Source of the DNA: Occallatibacter riparius
Lineage (GTDB): Bacteria > Acidobacteriota > Terriglobia > Terriglobales > Acidobacteriaceae
DNA length: 64,000 bases
Assembly (NCBI RefSeq): GCF_025264625.1
Contig: NZ_CP093313.1
Span: 2,728,001 to 2,792,000, forward strand
Direction: 5' to 3'
Position 1 is the stretch's first letter; each line of letters opens with the position of its first letter. Positions 21,038-27,938 of this stretch are shown here, piece by piece. The position numbers were made by a program, and so were the translations under genes. The notes beneath the pieces were generated by a model. That model ran no database searches, had not been told where the DNA came from, and saw only the letters and a list, made by a program, of their open reading frames with translations.

Positions 21038-21112
21038 GCCGAGCTAGCGGGGCGAGCGGAGCTGGCGGTGCTAGCGGGCACCTGCGGTGCGGCCAACTGC
21101 GGCTTCGCCGCA
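21038..21112. repeat. 9-bp GGAGCTAGC repeats fused to a REP-type hairpin element
   Basis: 21038-21076 is a run of imperfect 9-mers (CCGAGCTAGCGGGGCGAGC and on), directly joined at 21078 to a complete element: GCACCTGCGGTGC, GGCCAAC, TGCGGCTTCGCCGCA. An AGTCAGC copy follows at about 21127-21135. This abuts the lgt start. Confidence 0.8.
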
Positions 21113-21250
21113 AAGTCCAAGAGCAGCGAGTCAGCGCGGAGGTTTGTGGGCTGGGGTATTGGTTCTCGAGGAAGAGGGGTATTTGGCGCGAGACGACGTG
21201 GCCGGAACGGAGCCGCAGGCTAGCTCCGCTTGCTCTGCTGCTATCAAAAA

Positions 21251-21440
21251 GAAGCCGACCCACTGGGCCGTGAGCAATGCGCCGGTGAACCCGTCCTAAG
21301 ACGGTGGAGCTCCCCGCGGTTCATTAGGCATTCCGGACTGGCGGACACGGCACACAGAACCGATGGTCGAGTCGAGCTCCTGTTCAATGAATGTAGGTTC
21401 AACCAGCGTTGACCACCCACCTGCTTTGCAGGCCGGTTTC
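21251..21440 (+). ncRNA. ssrS: 6S RNA
   Basis: A roughly 190-nt segment folds into the single elongated hairpin of 6S RNA. Outer pairing is GAAGCCG (21251-21257) with CGGTTTC (21434-21440, one G-U) and GTG..CAA with TTG..CAC. Next is GGTGAACC with GGTTCAACC (one bulge), flanked by CGC/GCG. The 5' bubble carries a small hairpin CGTC-CTAA-GACG, as in E. coli. The apical arm pairs GGAGCTC with GAGCTCC, CGGTTC with GAACCG, and ends in TCCG-GACTGG-CGGA. The GTGGAGCTC..CCGCGGTT stretch resembles the E. coli bubble edge. 6S RNA binds sigma70 RNA polymerase as a promoter mimic. No overlapping gene. Confidence 0.8.
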
Positions 21441-21545
21441 TATTGCGGAGTCTATGAGGACCGGGGCGGAATTGCAAGTCTTGTGCATGGTGAGTGGAAT
21501 GTGCTAGGTCCGAACGGGAACGTCTGTTCATGTTGCGGAGTCGAA

Positions 21546-22634
21546 TCAATTTTTCTGGTTCACGGGATCTGCGGCGACTTCGATCTGCTTGCGCTTCTGC
21601 ACTTCGGCAGCACGTGCTACAAGCTTCTTGAGCTTGCCTTCGATATCTGCATCACCTACATGCTGATCTTCGAGCACTCCATCGGCGTCGATGGTGAACG
21701 TGGCGGGAATCGCATGGACGCCGAACTGCTTTGCGATGGACCCATCAAACCCACCATCGCGATATTGCAGCCAAGTCATGCCGTTCTTTGCGACAAAGTC
21801 TTTCCACTTGGCTTCGTCCTTATCCGAGTCGAGGCTGATGCTGAGCACCACCAGCGGCTGCTCAGAGAATTTCTGCGCGATTTTGCGGATGTGCGGCAAT
21901 GCCTCGCGGCACGGGCCGCACCACGTGGCCCAGAAGTCGATGAGCACGACCTTCCCAGCCAGGCCATCGAGCGATATATGCTGTCCGTCGAGAGTGGTGA
22001 CCGCAAACGGCGGCGCCATGACTGCGCGTGCAAGATCGATGTTGGCGAGGTATCGCTTTGCGCGTTCATGAACAACGGATGCCGAGTTCTCGCGCTCCAG
22101 ATAGCTGCTGAATTCTTTGCGCGCCTGGTCATCCTGATGCATATGCGCGAGCGAAACTCCGAGCCCGAAGTGCGCCGCAATCAGATTCTGATCGGCATCA
22201 AGCGCCGCACGAAATTCGTCGCAGCTCTCGGTGAAGCACGAGTCTCTCTTCTTATTAACGCCCTGCTCCTGCAGGCTCAACCCGATCAGATAGTGCACGT
22301 TGGCCTTATCCTCGTTGGTCACCGCGGAGGGAAGCATCTCGCGGGCGATCTCTTCGGCGCCTTTGTAGTCGCCGGTGGTCAGAGCCAGCCTGTAGGCCCG
22401 GCGTAGGCACTCGGAGCAATGGCCGCCGTCCTGCTTGTTGGCTTTGCGGAAGTCGCTGATGGCGGAACCGTAAGCACGGTGGCGCTCCCAGTCGAGGGCA
22501 GAGTTCCAGGTCTTGAGCGCTTTGGGATCGGTGGGTTCGCCGGGCTTCGGCGGCGTGGCGGGAGTGTCGGCGGCGAAGACAGCGGTAGAAGCGGAGAGAG
22601 CGAGCAACAAAGAAAAGGCCAGAGAGCGGCGCAT
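21546..22634 (-). CDS. TlpA-like thiol:disulfide protein with TPR region
   Basis: 362 residues. Signal peptide (1-21), an alpha-helical TPR-like middle (about 45-205, including AHFGLGVSLAHMHQDDQARKE) and a C-terminal thioredoxin fold of the TlpA/ResA class with the active site FWATWCGPCRE and a cis-Pro region (HAIPATFTID). Predicted to act in the periplasm as a reductant or carrier for disulfides. Two extra cysteine pairs (CSEC; CFTESC) lie in the TPR part. Its 3' end faces the 6S RNA gene. Confidence 0.85.
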   Translation of the reverse strand: MRRSLAFSLLLALSASTAVFAADTPATPPKPGEPTDPKALKTWNSALDWERHRAYGSAISDFRKANKQDGGHCSECLRRAYRLALTTGDYKGAEEIAREMLPSAVTNEDKANVHYLIGLSLQEQGVNKKRDSCFTESCDEFRAALDADQNLIAAHFGLGVSLAHMHQDDQARKEFSSYLERENSASVVHERAKRYLANIDLARAVMAPPFAVTTLDGQHISLDGLAGKVVLIDFWATWCGPCREALPHIRKIAQKFSEQPLVVLSISLDSDKDEAKWKDFVAKNGMTWLQYRDGGFDGSIAKQFGVHAIPATFTIDADGVLEDQHVGDADIEGKLKKLVARAAEVQKRKQIEVAADPVNQKN

Positions 22635-22694
22635 GCGGGACCCCGGAAGCCAATTGAATAGAAGGTTCCCGAGCAGTTTACCGCGAATTGTGAG

Positions 22695-23003
22695 CTAGGA
22701 TCCTGTCTTGCGATCGTCGTCGAGGACTTCGTCTAGAAGACCGCGCAGGGTAATGGCGCGCGCCTGGCCTGTGCGGACCGTGGCGCCGCCTTTGGTGAGC
22801 TGCGAGAGTTCGTCGGCGAGGTTCAGCGCGGCGAGCACCGCGACGCGCAGGGAGTCGACGGTGCGGCCCTGAGCCGCGACGGCGCGCATCTTCGCGTCAA
22901 CCTGCGCGGCGAGCGCACGGATGTGCTCGGGATCCTGCCCGGACAAGTGGTAGGACTGGTCGTAGATCTGGACGGTTACGTATTCGGAGGGCGCTTCGCC
23001 CAT
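22695..23003 (-). CDS. zapA: Cell division protein ZapA
   Basis: 102 residues with the ZapA pattern: a beta-hairpin head (VTVQIYDQSYHLSGQDPEHI), then a long helix (IRALAAQVDAKMRAVAA, DSLRVAVLAALNLADELSQL). ZapA cross-links FtsZ filaments at the division site. It lies 6 bases after a coiled-coil gene (23010-23330), and both follow pheT on the same strand, an arrangement seen in several phyla. Confidence 0.9.
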   Translation of the reverse strand: MGEAPSEYVTVQIYDQSYHLSGQDPEHIRALAAQVDAKMRAVAAQGRTVDSLRVAVLAALNLADELSQLTKGGATVRTGQARAITLRGLLDEVLDDDRKTGS

Positions 23004-23009
23004 CGCCGT

Positions 23010-23330
23010 TTATACCTCCAGGGCATCGAGTTGCGAGAGGATCCTGTCTACGCGCTGCTTTACGGCTTCGCGCTCGGTGCGCAGGGAACCGATTTCCTTG
23101 TTCAGATTTTCGATGGTGCCGGTCTGTTCGGCCACTTTTTCTTCAGCGGCGACGGCGCGCAGTTCGGCTTCGCCGCGGGCCATGCGTTCGCGCTTGACCA
23201 GGTTGACGGCGCGCAGCACGCGCTCTTCAAGAGCCGTAAATTCATCGGCGCTCATGGCCACCGTGGCGGCGCCATTATGCTCGTTGTGAATCTCTTCCGC
23301 AACCGCGGTATCAAAGGACAATTCCGACAT
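23010..23330 (-). CDS. Coiled-coil protein, ZapB-like
   Basis: 106 residues, mostly one coiled coil (about 28-104: FTALEERVLRAVNLVKRERM through KQRVDRILSQL). Position immediately upstream of zapA suggests a cell-division partner such as a ZapB analogue, but small coiled coils are hard to assign by sequence and this is inference from context. Confidence 0.75.
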   Translation of the reverse strand: MSELSFDTAVAEEIHNEHNGAATVAMSADEFTALEERVLRAVNLVKRERMARGEAELRAVAAEEKVAEQTGTIENLNKEIGSLRTEREAVKQRVDRILSQLDALEV

Positions 23331-23402
23331 GTAAGGACCTCCGCGCCTGATGCGCTTTAAGTATCACAGTCGAGTATAGCCGCGGTGGCGGTTGTGGAAG
23401 GC

Positions 23403-25499
23403 TCAGGCGCGCAGCCGCGCACCTGCCTTGCCAACGGCTTCGACGACGCGGGTTTGGAAATCCTGCAAGTCCTCTTCGCGGAGGGTGCGATCGGGGGCCT
23501 GGAAGGTGACGCCGAGCAGGAGCGAGTAGTCGCGGCCGAGCTTTTTGTCGCGGAAAACTTCGCGGGCGTGCCAGTCGACGAGCTCGGCAATGCTGAGGCC
23601 GGCGATGGCCTGATCGATGCTTTCCCAGGAGATGCTTTCGTCGAGGATGAGGGAGAAGTCGCGGCGCACGGGCTGGAAGCGCGAGATGTCGCGGGCGGCG
23701 GGCTTGCGGAGCGAAAGCTTGTAGAGACGGTCGATATAGATTTCGCCGAGGAAAACGGTGTCTTTGATTTTGCGCGCGGCGGCCTCGCGCGGATGCAGTT
23801 GGCCGAACCAGCCGGCGGTCTCGCCTTCAACGGCGAGACGTGCGGAGCGGTAGGGATGCAGCCAAACGGGGGTGAGGCCGGATTCGGCGGGGAAGCGGTC
23901 GAAGTAGACGGAGTGGGTTTCGAAGCGCGCTGCGAGCTGCTCGACGATGCCTTTGAGGTCGTAGAACTCGATGGGGCGCGCGGCGTGAAGGGGACCCTGC
24001 TCGGGCGTGAGGCCGGCGGCGCCGAAGGCGAGGGAGGGGCGCTCTTCCACTTTGTCAGTGGTGCCACTGAAGACGGTGCCGAGTTCGAAGAGGCGGACAT
24101 CGCTGACGTCGCGGTTGAGGTTGCCGGCGATCTGGGTGAGCATGCCGGGAACGAGCGAGGGGCGCATCACGCCGGCTTCTTCGCTGAGCGGGTTGCCGAG
24201 CGGGACGACGAGGCCGGGCTGCGGAGCGGTGAGCGTGGCGTCGGATGCGGAGCAGAAGGTGCTGCCAATGGTTTCGTGGAACCCGGCGGCTCGCATGGTG
24301 CTGCGCACGATCGCGTCGGACTCGGCCCAGGGGAGGGCCTGGACGCCTTCGCCGAAGGTGGGGAGGGTATTGGCGAAGCGGTTGTAGCCGTAGACGCGGG
24401 CGACTTCTTCGATCAGGTCGATTTCGCGTTCGAGATCGAGACGCCAGCTGGGGAGGGTGACTTGCCAGGCACTCTCGGTGCCGGTCAGGCCACATCCGAT
24501 GGCAGTGAGGACGCCTTCGACGGTGGACGCGGTGATGCCTTCGGGATCGATGGTGGTGCCGAGAATGCGTTGCACTTCGCTGAGCGCGAGCGCAACGGCG
24601 GGGCGGTGCGCGGTGCGGGCTTCGGCAGCGGGGATACGGATGTCAACGAGGTCGCCTTCGATGTGGCCGCCGTTTTCGAGGAGAATGCTGCTGACGAGTG
24701 CCGAGGCGACTGGGGCGGCGTTGAAGTCTGCGCCGCGCTCGAAGCGGTGGCTCGCGTCGGTGTGCAGGCCGTGACGGCGGGCGGTGCGGCGGACGGCGAC
24801 GGGATCGAACCAGGCGGCTTCGACGAGGACGTTCTTCGTGTTGGGGGTGATCATGGAGTCCCACCCGCCCATAACGCCGGCGAGGCCGAGGGGTTTCACG
24901 TGATCGGCAACGACGAGGTCTTCGGGATCAAGATTGCGGACCATGCCGTCGAGGGTTTTGAGCTGCTCGCCTTTGCGCGCACGGCGCACGATGATGCCGC
25001 CTTGAATCTTGTCGAGATCGAACGCGTGGGTGGGCTGGCCCATGGCGAGCCACGCGAAGTTGGTGGCGTCGACGGCGTCGGAGATCTTCTTCTGCTCGAG
25101 CAGATTGAAGTACGTGACGACGGGGGTGCCGGGCAGATCGCGGGATTCACCGATGGTGATGTTGCGCAGGACGCGGGCGGTGAAGCGGCCGCAGGCGTCC
25201 TGGGCTTCGATCTGGACGGAGAAGGGCTGCGCGGCGGGCTTTGCGTCGGGTAAGGCGAAGTGGAGCTCAGAGAGAGGGAGGCCGTAGATGGCTGCGGCTT
25301 CGCGCGCTACGCCGTAGTGGTTCATGGCGTCGACGCGGTTTGTGGTGATGTCCATCTCGTAGAGAGAGCCGTTGCCCGTGCCCAGGTCGTAGATGCCTTC
25401 GACGGCGATGCCGCGGAGGGTGAGGTCTTCGGCGAGTTGGGCGTCGGTTACGGTTAGTCCCGGTAGATACGCTCTGAGCCATTTGGTAAGAATCTTCAT
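23403..25499 (-). CDS. pheT: Phenylalanyl-tRNA synthetase beta subunit lacking the EMAP-like domain
   Basis: 698 residues versus about 800 in E. coli. The B1 domain (MKILTKWLRAYLPG..LTLRGIAVEG) runs after only about 13 residues into the ITTNRVDAMNHYGVAREAAAIY segment, so the roughly 110-residue tRNA-binding (EMAP/OB) domain B2 is absent. B3/B4, B5, the catalytic-like core (VARVYGYNRFANTLPTFGEG; FELGTVFSG) and the C-terminal FDX-ACB domain (PVRRDFSLILDESISWESI) are present. It pairs with PheS to charge tRNA-Phe. It follows pheS and a four-helix-bundle gene on the same strand. Confidence 0.93.
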   Translation of the reverse strand: MKILTKWLRAYLPGLTVTDAQLAEDLTLRGIAVEGIYDLGTGNGSLYEMDITTNRVDAMNHYGVAREAAAIYGLPLSELHFALPDAKPAAQPFSVQIEAQDACGRFTARVLRNITIGESRDLPGTPVVTYFNLLEQKKISDAVDATNFAWLAMGQPTHAFDLDKIQGGIIVRRARKGEQLKTLDGMVRNLDPEDLVVADHVKPLGLAGVMGGWDSMITPNTKNVLVEAAWFDPVAVRRTARRHGLHTDASHRFERGADFNAAPVASALVSSILLENGGHIEGDLVDIRIPAAEARTAHRPAVALALSEVQRILGTTIDPEGITASTVEGVLTAIGCGLTGTESAWQVTLPSWRLDLEREIDLIEEVARVYGYNRFANTLPTFGEGVQALPWAESDAIVRSTMRAAGFHETIGSTFCSASDATLTAPQPGLVVPLGNPLSEEAGVMRPSLVPGMLTQIAGNLNRDVSDVRLFELGTVFSGTTDKVEERPSLAFGAAGLTPEQGPLHAARPIEFYDLKGIVEQLAARFETHSVYFDRFPAESGLTPVWLHPYRSARLAVEGETAGWFGQLHPREAAARKIKDTVFLGEIYIDRLYKLSLRKPAARDISRFQPVRRDFSLILDESISWESIDQAIAGLSIAELVDWHAREVFRDKKLGRDYSLLLGVTFQAPDRTLREEDLQDFQTRVVEAVGKAGARLRA

Positions 25500-25503
25500 T
25501 GTT

Positions 25504-25716
25504 GGTTCTCTTTCAGCGAGTCAGCGCGCTTCGCGCAAGCAAGTCAGCAAGTCAGCCCGCAGTTCCCGGGCAAGTCAGCTGGTATTCCGTACAGCAGGTC
25601 AATGTCGGTTCGTCCGACTTGTGGTTCTCTTTCAGCGAGTCAGCGCGCTACGCGCAAGCAAGTCAGCAAGTCAGCGAGTCAGCCCGTAGTTCCGGGGAAG
25701 GTCAGCCAGTCAATCT
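25504..25716. repeat. AGTCAGC repeat block with small hairpins, duplicated about 120 bp apart
   Basis: Two related copies begin with GGTTCTCTTTCAGCGAGTCAGC (about 25503 and 25622). Each contains runs of AAGTCAGC/GAGTCAGC 8-mers around a triloop hairpin: GCGCG-CTT-CGCGC in the first, GCGCG-CTA-CGCGC in the second. They fill the gap between the four-helix-bundle gene and pheT inside the pheS-pheT operon. Confidence 0.85.
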
Positions 25717-25718
25717 GG

Positions 25719-26081
25719 TTAGGGATCCAGTACGCCCAGGAGTCCATTGATGAGGCGACCAACTTCGGAGCAACGTTCGAGGATGTCCTCTGCCGCGTTC
25801 GCAGGGAAGAGCTGCAGACTACCGGCTAATTCAGTCTGTGTTTCGAGCTCGTTCAGCGTGGCGCGGGCGGATCCGAGGCCTTTCTTCATTTCGGGATCGT
25901 TCAGGCGGCCGTGCGCGGCTGCGATGTAACTTGCTACGTGCACGGCGGATCGGCACATCGACATGCGCAGGCCGAAGGTTTCGCTCTTCGGGAACTGTTC
26001 CGTGTCGCGATATACGACGCGCGCCAAATCCATCGCTTTTTGCCAGGCGATGAGGTCGCGGTAATGGCGTGTTCTGCTCAT
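25719..26081 (-). CDS. Four-helix-bundle protein (23S rRNA intervening-sequence family)
   Basis: 120 residues of the TIGR02436/bAvd-like four-helix-bundle family: RDLIAWQKAMDLARVVYRDT, LRMSMCRSAVHVASYIAAAHG and KGLGSARATLNELETQTELA mark the helices. Relatives occur in 23S rRNA intervening sequences, as stand-alone genes, and as the Avd accessory protein of diversity-generating retroelements; a general function is not established. It overlaps the end of pheS by 4 bases and is followed by a repeat block, so it splits pheS from pheT. No reverse transcriptase is nearby. Confidence 0.85.
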   Translation of the reverse strand: MSRTRHYRDLIAWQKAMDLARVVYRDTEQFPKSETFGLRMSMCRSAVHVASYIAAAHGRLNDPEMKKGLGSARATLNELETQTELAGSLQLFPANAAEDILERCSEVGRLINGLLGVLDP

Positions 26082-27184
26082 GCGAATTGGTTCAGGAAGC
26101 GCATGTCGCCCGCGAAAAGCGAGCCGATTTCGCTGATGCCGTACTTCATCATGGCAATGCGTTCGACGCCCATGCCGAAGGCGAAACCGGAGATCTTCTT
26201 CGGGTCGTAGGCGGGCTGTTTCTCTGCCGCGAAGGCGAAGACCGCAGGATCGACCATGCCGCAGCCGAGCAGTTCAATCCAGCCGGACTGCTTGCACTTG
26301 CGGCAGCCCTTGCCGCCACAGAAGATGCAACTGATCTGGACGTCGGCAGAGGGCTCGGTGAACGGGAAGAACGATGGGAAGAAGCGCGTCTTCACGCTCG
26401 AGCCGAAGAGCGCCTTCATGGCGTGATCGAGCGTGCCCTTCAGATCGCTGAAGGTGATGTTGGTGTCGACGCAGAGGCCTTCGACCTGGTGGAAGATCGG
26501 CGAGTGCGTGGCGTCCTGCGCGTCGTTGCGGTGGACTTTGCCGGGGATGACGATGCGTACGGGGGGCGGCTGCTTCTCCATGGTGCGCATCTGCACGGGG
26601 GAGGTGTGGGTGCGCAGGAGAAGGCGGTCGCGCAGAGGGCGGCGGTCCTGGTTGGCGATGACGAGGGTGTCCTGCGTATCGCGCGCCGGATGGCCGGGCG
26701 GGAAGTTCATGCTCTCGAAGTTGTAGAAATCGGTCTCGACTTCGGGCCCGACGCCGACGGAGTAGCCGAGCGCCGCGAAGACGCTGACGATCTCGTTCAT
26801 GGTGCGGGTGATGGGGTGCTCGGCGCCGAGGAGGCGGCGGGTGCCGGGGAGGGTAATGTCGATGGCTTCGGCGGCGAGTGCGGCGTCGCTGGGGCCGGAG
26901 CCTGCGGCCTGTTCAAGCAATTGCTCGACGGTGGTTTTGAGGGCGTTGAAGCGCTGGCCGAGGGACTTTTTGGCCTCGGCGGGAGCGGCTTTCAGCCAGC
27001 GGCTGGAGACGTCGTTGAGCCGGCCCTGCTTGCGACCAAGCCATTGCAGGCGGTAGGCTTCGACGTCTTCGTCGCCCTTGATTGCGGCGGCATCGGCGCG
27101 GGCCTGCTGCTCGAGCGCGGCGAAGGCTTTATCCAATGAGGCTTCGTCGAAGCCCCCCATTTCAGGAATCGGTTCGTTCGTCAT
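26078..27184 (-). CDS. pheS: Phenylalanyl-tRNA synthetase alpha subunit
   Basis: 368 residues. An N-terminal coiled-coil arm (about 14-100) binds tRNA; the class II catalytic core shows motif 1 around ITRTMNEIVSVFAALGY, motif 2 (VRIVIPGKVHRNDAQDATHSP), FHQVEGLCVD, and motif 3 (GFAFGMGVERIAMMKYGI). A four-cysteine cluster (CIFCGGKGCRKC, about 290-301) followed by GWIELLGCGMVDP is typical of many PheS proteins. Activates Phe for transfer to tRNA-Phe together with PheT. No T-box or attenuator is obvious upstream. Confidence 0.95.
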   Translation of the reverse strand: MTNEPIPEMGGFDEASLDKAFAALEQQARADAAAIKGDEDVEAYRLQWLGRKQGRLNDVSSRWLKAAPAEAKKSLGQRFNALKTTVEQLLEQAAGSGPSDAALAAEAIDITLPGTRRLLGAEHPITRTMNEIVSVFAALGYSVGVGPEVETDFYNFESMNFPPGHPARDTQDTLVIANQDRRPLRDRLLLRTHTSPVQMRTMEKQPPPVRIVIPGKVHRNDAQDATHSPIFHQVEGLCVDTNITFSDLKGTLDHAMKALFGSSVKTRFFPSFFPFTEPSADVQISCIFCGGKGCRKCKQSGWIELLGCGMVDPAVFAFAAEKQPAYDPKKISGFAFGMGVERIAMMKYGISEIGSLFAGDMRFLNQFA

Positions 27185-27203
27185 GCGTAATCTTCAGGAT
27201 AAA

Positions 27204-27335
27204 GCACCTGCGGACACCTGCGGTGCGGCTGACTGCGGCTTCGCCGCCAGTGCTGTCTGAAGTCCGCATTTTCCGTCCCAAGGGAGGCCTGGACGGGCAC
27301 TAGCATCCCTCCCGCCCAAGCCGAGCTTGGACGGG
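27204..27335. repeat. REP-type hairpin element plus CCAAGC/GCTTGG hairpin element
   Basis: 27204-27248 has a truncated GCACCTGCGG followed by a full element (ACACCTGCGGTGCGGCTGAC, TGCGGCTTCGCCGCC). 27307-27335 contains TCCCTCCCGCCCAAGCCGAGCTTGG with a CCAAGC-CGA-GCTTGG hairpin and GACGGGGCACCC, a second dispersed family also seen at about 30036-30071. Confidence 0.8.
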
Positions 27336-27362
27336 GCACCCCCTACCCAGTGGCGGCGGAGG

Positions 27363-27704
27363 TTATTGCATCCTGAAGCGTTCGCGCATGAGGCGCTGGA
27401 GGCGCGGCCAGTAGATCAGGTTGAAGGCCAGTTCCTTGTCGGGGAACATGCCGAGGGCGAGACGACGGGTGTCGGCGACCATCTCGGAGGCCTCCTCCAC
27501 GGAGAGGGACGAGTCCTGCGCGATGACTTGGGTGACCATGTTCACCACCATCTGAAGACGCCGAATCTTGCGGTTCTCTTCTTTGAGCTCCTCCGGCGAT
27601 TGTGGGGCGGGATCTTGCGGGCTTGCGGAATCCAGCGGACCGAGCGGCGCCGGCAGCGAGTCAGGGTTGTAATCTGCTTCGCGGTTGTAATCTATGGAAC
27701 CCAT
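27363..27704 (-). CDS. Hypothetical protein with coiled-coil segment
   Basis: 113 residues. The N-terminal 35 residues are Pro/Asp-rich and disordered-looking; residues 36-60 form a short coiled coil (SPEELKEENRKIRRLQMVV) and the C-terminus is helical (VEEASEMVADTRRLALGMF, FNLIYWPRLQRLMRERF). No named family recognised. It is divergent from mnmG, with about 230 bases between the starts. Confidence 0.65.
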   Translation of the reverse strand: MGSIDYNREADYNPDSLPAPLGPLDSASPQDPAPQSPEELKEENRKIRRLQMVVNMVTQVIAQDSSLSVEEASEMVADTRRLALGMFPDKELAFNLIYWPRLQRLMRERFRMQ

Positions 27705-27938
27705 TGAGCGTGCCCTCCTGCGGGGAATGGGGAACGTTGCTGTGCATCGTATGCGCCTGACGGTGATTTATCCAGACCTCTTCTTTCGATGCGGAGGCAG
27801 TAGGCTGGGAACCAGATTGGGTAGCCAGCTTGCGGGGGCGCTCCCGACTATGCTGATTTGATTGAATTTGAGTACGGTAGCGAGGGCGGTGGTGTGATCG
27901 GGGTGACTGAAAGTAGTCCACCCGTAGAATAAGAATGG

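Noticed and set aside
21363..22406. 347-codon forward open frame
   Set aside because: Begins inside the 6S RNA and continues antisense to the TlpA-like gene.
23385..25253. 622-codon forward open frame opposite pheT
   Set aside because: Asp/Glu/Gly/Val-rich antisense translation typical of shadows; pheT is unmistakable.
25719..26081. Diversity-generating retroelement (Avd-like gene)
   Set aside because: No reverse transcriptase, template or variable repeat is present; kept only as a four-helix-bundle gene.
27185..27362. T-box or phenylalanine attenuator upstream of pheS
   Set aside because: Only dispersed repeats are seen; no T-box bulge sequence, Phe-rich leader peptide or paired terminator/antiterminator.
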